A stretch of DNA of 64,000 nt from Seison nebaliae (taxonomy: Eukaryota; Rotifera; Pararotatoria; Seisonacea; Seisonidae). Where the stretch lies: NCBI GenBank assembly GCA_023231475.1, contig JALJEE010000712.1:1-64000 (forward strand). The letters are read 5' to 3'. The notes beneath the pieces were generated by a model. The model saw only the letters and a list, made by a program, of their open reading frames with translations, was not told where the DNA came from and made no database searches. Shown here piece after piece: positions 10,801 to 24,400 of the stretch. Position numbers and translations under genes: made by a program. Numbering within the stretch: the stretch's first letter is position 1; each line of letters opens with the position of its first letter.

Positions 10801-11992
10801 TCAATTCACTTTTACTCGTTTGAACTTGTTCTCTCAATGAGGCTAATATTAAATTCTTTTCATTCAAATCTTCTGACATCGTAATAATTTGATGATGTCT
10901 AACATCAACTTCCGTTCGTAACATCAGAATCTCTTCGGAACAATTCGCATGTTCTTGACGATAATCGTCGAACTCTTTCAAAACTCCATTCAATTCATCT
11001 TCAATAACATTCGACTCCAAATTTTTCGTTCTTAAATCTTCTATACAATTCCTCATAATGTCACTTTCATTCGATTCCATTAATTTTGATTGTTCTTCCA
11101 TTTGTTCTTTCTCTTGTTGTAATAACTGATTCTCTCTTTCTAACCATGACACTCGTTGTTGCAACTTCTTTAATGTCAATTGATTCATATAATAATTTTC
11201 CGCATACAATTCTCTATCAACATCTAAATCCATAAGATTATCATTCGATTCCATCATTCCATCCAAATTCCGTCTCTCATAATTCTGATGAGATTTCTTC
11301 TTGTTATTCTCATAGAAATTTCTACTATTCTTCCTCAAATCCAATTCCATCGAATTACTTTTACTCGTACTATTATTGTGTAATCGTTTCGATCTCGTTC
11401 TCTTCAATTTCGATCGAACTCGTCGATTTCCATTCAACATCGACGATGTTTGACTTGTCGTCATTTTATCGTTGAAAAGAGTGGAAGAAGAATTATCATC
11501 GATATTTCTCGATTTCATCCGTAATCGCTCATCAGATCGAGCACGTTGCGAATTGAATTTAAACATATTCTTAGAGAGACCATGATGTGTCTGATAACCA
11601 CTACTGGCATTCGATACCGTTTCACATTCACTCGCTTCGATATACAATTTCAATAAATTATCTTTCACATTTAGACGATATTTCGTCTCCTCATACACAT
11701 CTACCAACTCCTCCAATTTTATTTCCAATTGATCATTTCTTCGTTTCAATTCGTCTTTCTCCAGTAAAAGTTGTTGTCCAATCTTTGCAGCTAATTCCAC
11801 ATCTTCTTCTTTCTACATAAAATAATAAGAATAAATAATTCGATTAATGATAAATGAATGACTAACCTCTTTCAATAATCGTGTGACTGCATTAATATCA
11901 TGAAAAGTTCGCGTCATTTGATTAATGAACGTTCCACACGACACTTTGGAAAGAAAGAATGAGAATTATTTTTATGAAATTTGCCACTTACT
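7817..11992 (-). CDS. milt: Milton/TRAK family kinesin-mitochondria adaptor
   Basis: TRAK/Milton links kinesin-1 (and dynein) to Miro on mitochondria. The N-terminal HAP1_N coiled coil is clear: QMTRTFHDINAVTRLLKE, then DVELAAKIGQQLLLEKDEL, then a long heptad region. Around residue 870 lies the Milton-domain motif SSWKRLAKPSLLSILEDLP followed by TGVFIPTG, and near the C-terminus LRRPMLPGSLML resembles the conserved TRAK tail. Exons are 7817-11812 (one 4-kb exon), 11867-11943 and at least one base at 11992. The last junction, after a strong GTAAGT donor, would build the first ATG itself (A joined to TG), because the upstream frame is closed by a TGA. That gives about 1357 residues, longer than most TRAKs, with Asn/Ser-rich low-complexity inserts, but missing about 100 residues usually found before the HAP1 domain. 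A further upstream coding exon cannot be excluded. Confidence 0.88.
8163..8215 (-). repeat. 15-bp tandem repeat inside Milton
   Basis: The unit GAATTGATTCCT plus three bases repeats about three to four times in frame and encodes the repeating peptide NSGI near the C-terminus. Confidence 0.85.
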
Positions 11993-14900
11993 CTGGATTG
12001 GAGATGGAAAAAAGAAGATTCTTATTTGAAAAATATTTCAAAAATATTTCACTAATCACTAATAAAAATATCAGTAAATTCGACTTAAAACTTATTCCAT
12101 AAAATGAAGAAAGTTTATGTTAAAGAATTAATAAAGATATGGATGAGAAGATGATGAAATCGATGAGAAAATTGTTAAATGAACATATTAAATTCACATC
12201 GATCCCGAGACGATTTCAACAATGAACGAACAAAAGAAATTTAATAAACGAATGAGAACCATCCCCCCGTCTCTCATCATCATCCTCACACAATGAAACA
12301 GATGAGAAAATTATACTGAACTTATTAACAAGAACAATAAACAAATTTCCAAATAAAATCCTCATCAAATTCAACATCTTCAACGATGAGGACGTTCATC
12401 GTCAAATGCCAAAAATTGATGAATAATTCGATGAGATTTCTTTCAAATTAATCTCCATTCTATCCTCAATTGAAATAAGAGAAATATATGTTTAAAAGAT
12501 AATTAAGTTTTCTCAACAACAACAACAACAATAAGAAGAACAACAACTTCTGAGATTGATAGATGAATGGGAATAGATGGGAAAAAACATAAAAAAATAA
12601 AAACATCAAATTTAAGATATTGTGATGAGTATTAATTGGGAGGAAGTGTATAAAACATATAATTATTCTCTCAAATAATCTTATTTAGTCAATAATTTAT
12701 TTGGACGATGAATCTCTCATCATTCCTAAAACAAGTTTCCAATTTCCATAAATTATCATTCCATTCATTCGAATTGATTGATCAGATGTAAAAAAAAAAA
12801 AGAAATGAATGGGAAACAATTGAATAAGTTCAACTAAATAAATAAAGTTCCTTCATTTTCTCTCCTCATCTATCATCAGACATTTGTTATTGTTGTTTTT
12901 GTTGTTGGTGGTGGTGGTGGTGGTGGTAGTGTAAATGAATGGTCATTCAATAAGTGTTAGTAGTTTCCAGTAAATAAACAGTATTTGAGAAGAATAACAG
13001 AAATCATTATTCCATCGTCTTTCATTCTAACAAAATGTTTTCGTCTTAAATTCACATTCAGAAAAATATTAAATTTTACTCACTACTCATTCTTACTCTC
13101 GTAGCACCAATGGACGATTGACGACTATCATTCACTAAAAGTACGACGACGATGATGACGACGACCAGTTTATTTGGCGAACTAATATTTATTAATAACG
13201 TCCATTTCCATCACAATCATCATATATGGTATGAGAGCCATTTGATTTAGGAATGGAAATGTGAAGAATGAAATTGTCGTTAAGGAATATCTGAAGTAAA
13301 TAATCAGTGTTAATGTCCTCCCCCATCATTTTAGGAGTGAGAACGATGGTGGTTTGAGAGTGGGAAGGGCTACTATCTCATTTCATTTTCGAACGTTCAA
13401 AATTTTCATTTCAACCCGACCGCAGACGTTATGATATTGAAGCAACATAATAAGAGGATAAAAAAATAAACGTAATTTCAGAGATGACGATTGAGATAGA
13501 TGGTTAATTATCGGTTTATGGCTAATGATAAATAGAGAGGAGAAGAAGGAAAATCATTAAAATGGAAATTATTTAAAAATCAGCTTCGATATCGCCCCTC
13601 CTCCTCCTCCTCCTCCTTCTTAACACCACAACATAAGAGAATATCGAATTAAACGAATTAAAATGAGACAACTTCATAATTCTCCAATTTTCCTTTCACA
13701 CAAATGACTTAATGTGTTCTCATGATGAGATAGTGATGAATCATCAGTGATGATGATACTAATTGTAAATGTACATCTCATTCTAAATATCATGGGAAAT
13801 TGTATTCGATTTGAGATTTTAATAAAGGATATGACTTTTTACCGTTTTATTCTGCTCGTATTTCCGTCGACAAACGGGGAGGGAAAGGAATCTCGATAAA
13901 TGTTATTCTCTACGAAAACTATTCGATATGTTTCGATTTAAAAAAAAGTTTGCCTCATTTATTACCATTGAATGAAGAACATGAAATCAATAAAATTAAA
14001 TTCTTACAACGTAAAAGAATATTATTGTGATGATGAATATAAATAAAAAAAATTAATTTTCTTGTCTTTTATTCAATTTTTAACTTTTCTTTTGTTGTAC
14101 ATTTTCTCTATTGGCGATGATGATGTGAATGATGATGATGATGATGATGAAAAAGATTGGGATGATTGTGAGGTAAATGGTGTCGAAGTGAGAAGTATTC
14201 GAAGGAAAAAAGAACGAATTGAGATGATGCAAAAGGTGAAATATTTCCGAACATTCTTTCTTATTATAATCGTTCGTTCCTCATTTCGTCCTCCTCCTCC
14301 TTCTCTTTAGCTAAATTCTCTTAAGAACAAAAATTATTTGGCTGATTTTTCTTTATGATTTCTTTCTCTATTGTGTGTTTTTGGAGATGTTTCCCACAAC
14401 AATCAATTTCCTTCCATCGATTACACTAAAACATTCATGATCGACGCGAACGGTCGTGGAGAACTGAAGAAAATTGGTCTGACTCATCTCTCCTCCAAAT
14501 CCAATCAACGAGAAGGTTAATCGAATCTTCTCTTAATTCTTTCAATATCCATCACCATCACCATCACCACCACCACCGTCACCATCGACTATGAGAAATA
14601 ACGGAATGTTACAATGGAATTTCCCATTCAATTTGAACGAGTCATCACAAATACATTTGTTATTTATCGTATCCATTCCAATCGATGATTGGCGACGGGA
14701 GAGAACGGATGAATAAACAGAAAAAGAAAATTCTTGAAAAGAACATAGGATAGAATGTTCCTTTTGGCGGTGAGTCGTTCCGGCAAGTTTGCTGATTCAA
14801 TATTCACTTCAACTCAATATCACAATTCGACAATAGAAAGGAATTTCAATTCATTTCCATTAATCAACCATATTTCACACACCGACATTTAGGAGATTAA

Positions 14901-17581
14901 ATTCAAAAACGAATTCTCATCTATGCTCCACATTACACCTCCTACTCTTCTCTCCCTCCCTCCCTCCCTTTATCCAACACAACAACAACAACAACAACAA
15001 CATCATCATCATCATCTCCTCTTCTTCCCGTCTCATCCATACACATCAATAATTCTTATGATCATCATCGTCGTGACGATGAGAAGCAAATCGATTAATT
15101 GAATCCTTTCATTAACAGCATCATATTGCATCATCTCATCCATCTCCCCGTTCAACCAACTAAGTGAACTACATCTCTTCTCACCAATAAACATCTGACG
15201 AGTAAACCAAAAAATCTTTCGAAAATTATTTGTCGGTCTCCATCAACCGAATTTGATACTTTTCTTTCTTTTTACAAAAATTTGGTGATGAGAAATTATG
15301 TGAGGAGAAATGTGTATGATTTACGATACTTTGAAAAGAGTGGATAAAATACTTTTGATAAGAAAACTCAAAAAAAGAAAGAAAGAAAGAAAGAAAGGTT
15401 CGGAAATGAGAAGGAATTGAAGGAAAATGAGAAGTTCTTAAGATTTCTTGTTAAACTAATTTTTGGAGTTGCCAGTTGTGCTAATGAAGTTTATTATTAT
15501 AAGTTGAACTCATTTTCAGTCTATCTTAATGCGAATAGCGGAAAAGAATTCTAAATTTTATTCCAATAATTTTCTGATATCTTCACAGAAATTCTGAGAG
15601 AAATGAAGCAGGATAAGTGTGGACGGCAATTGAGGAAGGAATGAATCCCTAAAAACGCTTTCGAAAGATTCTCTTTAAATCAGTTTAATCGTTTAATTTA
15701 GAAAAATACATAATTAAATTTGAATGAATTTTGAAGAATGAAAACCATTATCATGATGATCTTTTGTGATATAAAAAGGAAAGTCGTTTAACAATTTATT
15801 CTCATTTAGGAATCGATTTATAATCGATATAATTCACATCAATCATCTCATCAGAAATCCATAAGATCAGAAGTCCTTGAAAAATCTTTTCTTTTTTTCT
15901 ACTTACACGCACTCAAAGAAAATCGTGTCGAGTCGAGTCCACTAATTATTTCGATGACGACTAAATGATTATGGTCTAACACATCAACTGATTCTTCCGT
16001 CCATGTAAATGGTCATGTTAACTTGTTATGTAACATGAACTTATTGTTTATATGTATAGGGAGAATTTCGTTAATAGAAATCGCCATTCATCAACTAAAA
16101 TTTGATGTTATTATTCTATGTCGACAAGAGAAATATTTCATCAATTTCTCTCCTTTTAACTTTTTTCTCTGAAAGAAATTTAATCGATAAATTGAAAGTG
16201 AATACTCATATTTTCATATAAACTTTAAATTCTCTCACTCTTCTTTTTCACAATTTTAACAAATATTTAACTCACTCTCTCTAAATAAATAAATAATGGA
16301 TCGTCCTCTTACTAATAATCACGTTACTCTCATCTTTCCTTAGAAAAAGGAAAATAATTTATGAGATGGAAATCGTATCTGATAAACATTAAAAGAATTA
16401 TCTGTTTCAGATAATTGGACAATGTGTTGGGATGGTTGGGCATAATCTACTTTTGTTTATTTAACAATTCATTGTCATATTTTGACCAGTTGGAAATGAC
16501 GAAAAAATTTATGGAAACTTTCCGCCCCCCAAAAAAGAAAGTTTGAAGAAGAATTTTATGAAAAGTTTCAATCGTCAATTATTTTATTGAAAAAAAGATT
16601 TTGTTGTTCCAACTAATTCCGTTTCCAATAATCATCGTGAGTATTATTAGATGAAGGAGTTGTTGTGCACAACTTGAAATAATAGTATCGTCTCGTACAT
16701 ATCTTGAAGGAGGTGAGTAGTTTGCAATTCATTTAAATAATTCATTGTAAACACAACAACATCTCAACAACAACAACAACGACGACGACGATGACGATGA
16801 CGACCTAGACAAAACACAACATTATATTGGAACAACACATTCCATAATTGACATATGGGAATTGTTTCTCTATTCCATTCTCTCTTTCTCCTTCTCTCTC
16901 CAAATGCAATAGACGAGCATATGGACGACGATATTCCGTCGTCATTGAAACGATTGAATAGCCAGAATTCCTCCTGAATAATAGCCGTGAGGCATTCGTT
17001 TGTGAAGTGCAATAGAAAGGATGTGTAATGAAGTTGAAGAGACGAAACATCATCACCACTACTATATTAAATACTACACTTACTAAACGTAGAATGATTG
17101 TAAATAAAAGAAAACATTGTGGATAATGTGGAATTTGAGGAATTGGTACGGAAGGAGAAGGCAAATTTGAATGAAGAGAAAAATTCGACGAATTGATAAT
17201 GTTCTCTTTAGTAATTTATTATAAAAAGAAATGAATGGAATTCATTCGTATCATTGAACTAATCGAAGAAGAAATCAAGTTACAATACAATTAAATGTCG
17301 TCCGATTTGAGAAAGAAATGGAAATATCTTTTTCATCTTTTTCTCTTCTCACAATAATTTTTTTTTAAACATTCGTCATTCAGTTATCCATTAACTGATC
17401 GATTGATTTGAAAATCTTAAAAAGTTGACTGACTGACTGACTGAAAATTTTTTAATAGATTTCTTCCTATTCGTATTTCTCCTACTAATTCTCGCTATCA
17501 TAATTTCTTCTTTTTTTTTAGTGTACACAGAATGTGTCAATTTATATTAATGAGTGAAATGATCATGAACGTTTAGTGATA
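11993..17581. other. Gene-poor region upstream of Milton
   Basis: I see no convincing coding exon in these 5.6 kb. It holds the 5' untranslated part of Milton next to 11992 and many simple repeats: (CAA)n near 12520, (GGT)n near 12905, (CTC)n near 13600, (GAT)n near 14120, (CAT/CAC)n near 14555, (ACA)n near 14980, (AAAG)n near 15375, (GAC)n near 16775 and (GACT)n near 17425. The short ORFs at 14062-14310, 16764-17012 and 16805-17164 ride on these repeats or lack protein-like composition. Confidence 0.5.
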
Positions 17582-18079
17582 CTAACGAAAATAATTGAGT
17601 AAAGTTTCGATTTGTTCACTTGTGAAATACTTATCGAAAATACTTGAATGTTTCTTGATTCTTTTCCCTTGCGTTTTCTCCAATTCACTTGTATTTTTTC
17701 GATAATCTTCTAAATATTCGTTGATCGAATTCTCATCTCCTTTGGCGATGAGATAATCACTTTTTAAACAATAATTCGGCACTGGTTCCCAAAGCAGTTC
17801 GGCATTTACGTTCTCAGAAGCATTCTACAATTTCTCCAATTGACACCAAATTTCCAAACAGTTTCCGTATTCGTTCCACAAAAAATTTTCAATAATTAAT
17901 AAAAAGAAACAAAAGTGAGAATTAGTTTTTTGAAAATTTCTCCCCAAAGACTTAAAAAGAAAAATATAATCGCTATCCGATGAATTAGACGATATCGATA
18001 ATCGATAATCTAATTTAATTAAGAATTTCATAAAAAAAAGTTCAATTTTCTTAAAAGATAAATTCGATTTCATTGACAT
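17582..18079 (-). pseudogene. Unrecognised ORF interrupted by one in-frame TAG
   Basis: The minus strand reads as one frame of 166 codons from ATG at 18079 to a stop at 17582, broken only by a TAG at 17822-17824. The part after the TAG (NASENVNAELLWEPVPNYC, then an acidic/basic helical tail ending QIETLLNYFR) has convincing protein composition. The part just before it (NEYGNCLEIWCQLEKL) is also plausible. The first 50 residues are Phe/Leu/Ser-rich and could include an unspliced intron. I found no small intron that removes the TAG and keeps the frame. It may be a pseudogene, a gene with a missed intron, or a sequence error. Function is unknown. Confidence 0.4.
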
Positions 18080-20952
18080 GTTTTCAAATACCTGAAAACC
18101 TATTCTTCATTCTCTCCATACCCACCATCGTCAATACTCTATGTTGACAATCTGTCAAATTTTAACTTCACGAAGATTTGCTGTAGATAAATTTTAAAAA
18201 AAAATCATTCCAAAACAAAAACAAAAAATAGAGAAAGATAATTTCATAAAGATAATTATTAGTGATTATATCTCCAATTTATTGTAATAGTCGTCAAAAT
18301 TTTAAAATTTCCTTTATTATTTCCCTTAAAATTTTCTTAAAAAATTCCTCTAACAATCTAGTTATATAATAACATTTAAAAAATTGCATCTTTATTTCTT
18401 CAAATAAATTACATTAAAATTCTTTACTGGAAAATTCAGTTTGAAAGACGTTTAATTTTTGACGGTTTTTATTTCAAGAGAATCGGCGAGAATCAAAATG
18501 ATGATGATGGTACCGAGAAAAAAAGCAGCTTTTACTTCAATAATTTCTTATTAATTTAATTGTCAGTTCTTCAAATCATCTCCTTCACAATGTCTATATA
18601 ACCACGTGTCTTTCATTCCATAGGATGGGCAGGAAGATGAATGAATTAAATGAATAGTGAACACTGATTAAATGATAAATGAAAATAAATAGAATTGCCC
18701 ATTATTTTTGGATGGGAGACGAAAATGATGATGATGATGATGATAATGATGATATCGCAAATGAATACATGAGATATTTCGATGTTAGTTATGAATCGAT
18801 ATAATGTACAATTACGATAGAAATAATAATAGTGATGAAATTTGGACGGTGGACAATTGGGTGATGGCAAATGAGATGATTCTCATTAAATGTCTAATTT
18901 GCTTTAGTCGCGTAACGATCGATCGTATGTGTGATTTTTGCATATATCTCTTACGAAATAAATGTTTGTTAGAAAAGAAATGTTAAATGTATAACAATAA
19001 TGATGATGATGATGATGATGATGATTATGAGGAAAGAAAGAATGAAAAAGTAATCGATTTGAGAAATCATTGAAGAATAATCAATTGACATTCGATTAAG
19101 TTCCATAAAATTCTATGAAATGATTCATAAAATTTTCATGGCATACTATTATCAGACGAGAACTTCCTCCATCTATGTCATCCTCACAAAATCAGAAATG
19201 ATGATGATTCATGATGATGGAAGAAAGTTGAAGTTCGAATGAGAAATTTTCCTCAATCAAATTTTTGGAGATTAGTTCGACACAAAATTGAGAAAAGTTG
19301 AACAGAATTTGATTCAATGTACCGTAGCTGGATATTGGGAGTATGAGATTATTGATGATATGAATGAATTGGAGTAAACAGAATGTAAATGAGAAGTCAG
19401 AATTTGGTTTTTTTGATGAATAGAAGAAAAATATAATTTTTGTTTCTTCTCTCGAACTAATTAGTTGGTGGGACGGACAAATAGATACACAGATAGATAG
19501 ATAGACAGACAGATAGCTGGATATGTAGAAATTACAATTATCTAATTTTTCGTATTATGAACGGAGAAGAATCTACATATTAGCTGGGTGAGATTGCGCG
19601 CTCTTTTACTGCTTATATTCAATGGCTGAATGGTTACTCTCATTTTCTCTCATCTATAAATTATCTTCCTAGATGTTGACTCTCCCCTCCCACCACCACT
19701 ACATGTTGTGCTTTCGGATAACATTCTTATATTTGACGACAACCGAATTGATGGGTGGGCAGTCAGTGAAGAAAAGTAGGGGATGTGGGGAATGAATGAG
19801 AAAAGATGTGGAGAGAACGAATGGACGAAAAGATAATTGGATGGACGATGAAGATGTGGGGAAAATTAATTATGAAAATAATGAACAGATAATAATGAAG
19901 ATAAATAACAAGAATAATCGATGAGAAGATAAAGGAAATTGAGTAGCAGATACGATTATAATGATGTTCATTAAACGGTTTGTTATGGAGGAGGAATTAA
20001 ATAGTTTGACCGATCGATCGTCTTGTTGATGAAGATGGAGGATGAGAATAATAGATGGTTTTACTTCCGTTTCGTACATCAATTGTTTAATCATTTCACG
20101 AATTTATGAAATCGGAATATCGTTCGGTGTTTGTGGTTAGACGACGTCATCATCGTTCAAACACACAAACAAATTTGGAACACTTTAAAGAAGAATGAGA
20201 GAGAAGTCTGACTTCCTTCAATATTGTTCTGGTGTGAATTCGATGGAATCACATTTTGGATGATGTAAGTTAATACATATTATTAATTTATATTCTCATT
20301 ATCATCCATTAAAATTGAGAGTGGAAACATTTCTCCTTTCGGACTATTATCATCATTTCTTCTTTTTTTTTATCGTTCGAGAATATTATCAGATACTTTT
20401 ATCATCATCAATATAGTATGTGTGTTTGGCAAATGCATATGAATATATTAGATGGAGCAAATACATCATTATCATCATTTTCGTCATCTTCTTTCAATAA
20501 GTTACATCAGCGATGTAATTTGAGAAGGAAAAAGAAAACATGTTAGAAGGAAATCGAAAGAAAATATCATTCAAATTTTCATGAACCAAAATTCAACATC
20601 ATATATTGTCAGAAAGTTGAATGGACGGAGACTCGATGATCGAGGAGTAAAAGAAAAAGGAGAATATCATCATATTATAGATCATCATCATCATCATGAA
20701 AATGGTGAGGATTAGTGAAGTAAATTCGAAAATAATCTTTCCCTTCTTCTCTCTTACAACAAATAGTCGATGGTTGCACAGAAATGGAGTAGGAGCGTAA
20801 TAAAGAATTTCCAATTAGACATCATCATCAATTCTACTTATGTAGATAATAAATGAAAACGAAAGGAGAATGATAGACTGGAATGAATGTGCATTGCATC
20901 ATCACAAGGAAAATATTCGATTGAAAAAAATGAAACGTTTTTTTCTTCTTTC
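18080..20952. other. Gene-poor region with microsatellites
   Basis: No convincing gene is visible. Simple repeats include (GAT)n near 18730 and 19000 and a GATA/GACA run near 19490-19515. The ORFs at 18646-18870, 18804-18986, 19870-20094 and 20599-20814 are hydrophobic or repeat-driven and I do not support them. Confidence 0.5.
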
Positions 20953-21429
20953 TCAAATTTTCACAAAACAAAATTTATTAACCTTTATCTCATCATCATC
21001 ATCTTCTTCTTTTGTCTCATCGATCTCCAATTTATTCTTTTCTCTAGATGATGGTATTGGATCTCCAGTATCGTTTGAATCGTCGTCGTTGTTTTTGTTG
21101 TTGTTGTTGTTGTTGTTGAGAGATATTTGTTTATTAACATAAATATTCGAAAGTGATTCAGTCAAATAATTGGGCGATATATATTGAGTTGAATTGGTGA
21201 AGGAATTGTCTATAATTTCTCCTTTTTCCGTATTATCGAGCGATGAGCTGATTAACTGATTTACACCACAACCTTTCTTTACATTAAAATGATTTATTTT
21301 CCGATTACTCGTTTCCTTTGATGATGATGATGATGATGATGGTTTGGGTTTCCTCAAATTATTCGTTTTTGGTTGTTGTTGTTGTTCTTGATCAATAGCT
21401 CGCCCTTGCTCGTTCACATTAATGGACAT
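20953..21429 (-). CDS. Possible coding exon, Asn/Ser/Asp-rich hypothetical protein
   Basis: An ATG-started frame of 158 codons has mixed, protein-like composition (head MSINVNEQGRA, then basic and Ser-rich, then QYISPNYLTESLSNIYVN) followed by Asn and Asp/Glu runs. A GTTAATAAA donor-like site lies just before the stop, so this may be the first exon of a longer gene, but I found no matching downstream exon. The frame contains several triplet repeats, which can keep long ORFs open by chance. No family is recognised. Confidence 0.35.
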   Translation of the reverse strand: MSINVNEQGRAIDQEQQQQPKTNNLRKPKPSSSSSSSKETSNRKINHFNVKKGCGVNQLISSSLDNTEKGEIIDNSFTNSTQYISPNYLTESLSNIYVNKQISLNNNNNNNKNNDDDSNDTGDPIPSSREKNKLEIDETKEEDDDDEIKVNKFCFVKI

Positions 21430-24400
21430 TGGTTTGTCTTAGGGAGACTAAATGATTTGCATCGGACTGATTTTAAGTTTGAAAATGTTCCGATCTGTTT
21501 CTTCCTCTTCTTCGCCACCGCCGACACTCATAACGAGATGGAGAGATGATCGGACATATTATGATTGAAGGTCGAATAGGCTAACACGCTTTCTTATCGC
21601 ATCAATTCGTACGTTCCAAATTCCTCTATTTATTTCTTCGATTTTATTGATATTAAAGGAGGAGAACTCATGGACGAGGAAAATTATCTGGAATTGTTCT
21701 TTAAAAATAAATAATAATAATAATCATCAGATTTATTGATTAGCCGTCTCTCACATTATCCCATATGGATGTGTTTAACAATTATGCACTAAACTTCTGT
21801 GCACCAATTGTGCACATTTCCTTCAAAATTAATTAACGTTTGTCTGGAAGGCAGAAGAATATGAGAAGAATTTAAACACAAATTCTATGAAATTCCCAAA
21901 AATATGTGCAAAAATCGTGCACAAATTGAGCAGTATTCCACACATGGCCGAATATTTTTTTAGTGGAGAATCATGTAAAATTGTGGAGGAGCATTAAGTG
22001 AAAAATACGTGTAATAACACTTCCGACACTATGAAAACAATTCGTATGATATTTGAAGAAATAGAGGAGGAATGTTCTATTATCATCTCATTCATGAATT
22101 TCAATATATTATCTTTCATTATATTGTCGAATATTATATAATCAAATTGTTTATCAGTTTGATAGGAAGGAAAGAATTTCTCTTACCCTTCCGTCTTACC
22201 AACTCGATGACCAACGAACAACTATTTGAAAAGAAAAAAATTCTCATAATAGTTAGGAATTTGAATGATGTAACATTTCCATATAATTCGTTCATTCCTG
22301 TCTTCTATCGATCACATCATTCTCACAACGATTCACCATGAGTATGGATAAATGGATAGAGTCAATTCTTCAAACTCATTCAATTCAATTAGACAAACTG
22401 CATAACAACCGAATGCTTCTTCATTAAACACTCAATCGTCAATTCATGTCGATGATGGAACTATTTACATTACCATCACTCTCAATATCGTCCAATTTCC
22501 ATATTACCAGAAATTATTTTTTTCTCCCAACATAACTATCCTGATTGTAACACCAAAAACATTTAAAGGTCTCACCAAATTTCATCAATCAAAAATAGAT
22601 TTTATTCTAACTAATTTCTCCGTTTATTTCTTCATATATAAAAGAAACAGTTCAAATTCGACGAGACTGAACTTTTCGAATAATAATAATAATCATCATC
22701 ATCATCATCATCATCATGATGATTTATAGAGGAAAGAATGGAAGGCGATAGATTGAAACATAAATTGAACATGAACAACAATTAAAAAGAAATCGATCGA
22801 TTTATAAAGAAAATATCATTGTTCAAATACTCATTCATATTTCACATAAGCCGTCGTCGTTAAAAGAAGATTAAATCCAATAATTGATCAATAACATTAA
22901 ATTCAACATAACAATTCATGAGATTCGTATTTATCTCTCCAGTTCGATAATCCATCAAATTTATCCTTCCACTTCTGAATTAACTCGAACAATCCATTTT
23001 CCATTCATCTGACGGGAGACACATCTCACAATTCGATTGATTAATCAATCAATATCAATCGATAGAAAAGAATAATCAACTTCTTTGACAGGAATCTGGA
23101 AGGAAGTTTATATATTTGACGAAAATCTCTTATTTTCCAAAGATCAAAATTCGATAACATACAATTTCTCCATATCTTCCCACCAAAACATTTCTACTTT
23201 TCATTAATCTCCGATACATTTAACGAATAATACTATACAATTACACTCCACCAAACCAACAACATCTTCAATGTTATACATTAAACAGTTTCTCCTTTTC
23301 ACAAACAAGTCACAATATTCATCTTCTTTCAGATTGAGGAGAATGAATGAAAAAAAAATGAAGAAAACAAAGCTTCTTACCAAATCAAACGATGATGATT
23401 TATTATAGAGGTTCTGTTTAGATCCATCTCCTTCCCATCAGCACATGGAATCCATTACACCAATTCAAAATGATCAGCTGTTCTATCTTATTTGAGCGTA
23501 ATAATCGACCATTATTCCTATCCATAATGACATCTTATTCGATAACATCAACAACGTAAAAAAAGTAATAAATGTAAAGAAGAAATTTCTCCGAATCATT
23601 TGTAAGTCATTAAAAATAAAGTTTGGTCATTTGTAAACGTAAGATTATGTATTGTCGTCTATTCCTAATTAAAAAGTTGGATGGAAATAAAAGAGAAGGA
23701 GAAATTGGTAGTAAGGAAAGAAAGAAAAAAGTGCAAAGAAATAAAAAGGAAATTACGTTGAAAGACAAACAACATGTGGAAGGAAAAAAATGACAATAAG
23801 AAAGAAAAAAAAGAATACACATTTTTTTTTGACCAATGACCTTCATATGAATTTTATGGATTCTAAAGTTATTTCTGTTCTTTGACAATTCGACAGAAGA
23901 TGATTGCCGTCTTTCTCTATTATATAACATTCTGAAAACTCATCATTTTTTCATCGACGACGAATTGATAGAGAAAGAATCGGATGTAAATCACAAGCTC
24001 ATATCAGTCATGGGACGACATTGATGTCTATCTCAATGACAGGACGGCTTATGATTGCTGTTGTTGAAGGGATGGCGGTGACGATGCAAAATGGAAATGC
24101 AACAATTCCTCCTCACTTGGACATTGTCGAAGAATTGATATATTCTTTCAATGTTATTTCCATATTACATGGCAGTTAGTTGTCGCTTCTCCGATAATAG
24201 AAGAAATTACTTTCTCAATTTCTCTTCCTTTTCTGTGTGCACTCCAAATGGGAAAGATAATTTCTCGTTTTATCTTCATTCCTCTTTTTCTGCATGTCAA
24301 TTCTTCATTCATTTACTCATTCGATAACGAGAAAAGAATGATTTCTTCACCATGCTTTCTCATTTAATTTACCAGTTCTTCAACCTCCCACCATCATCGA

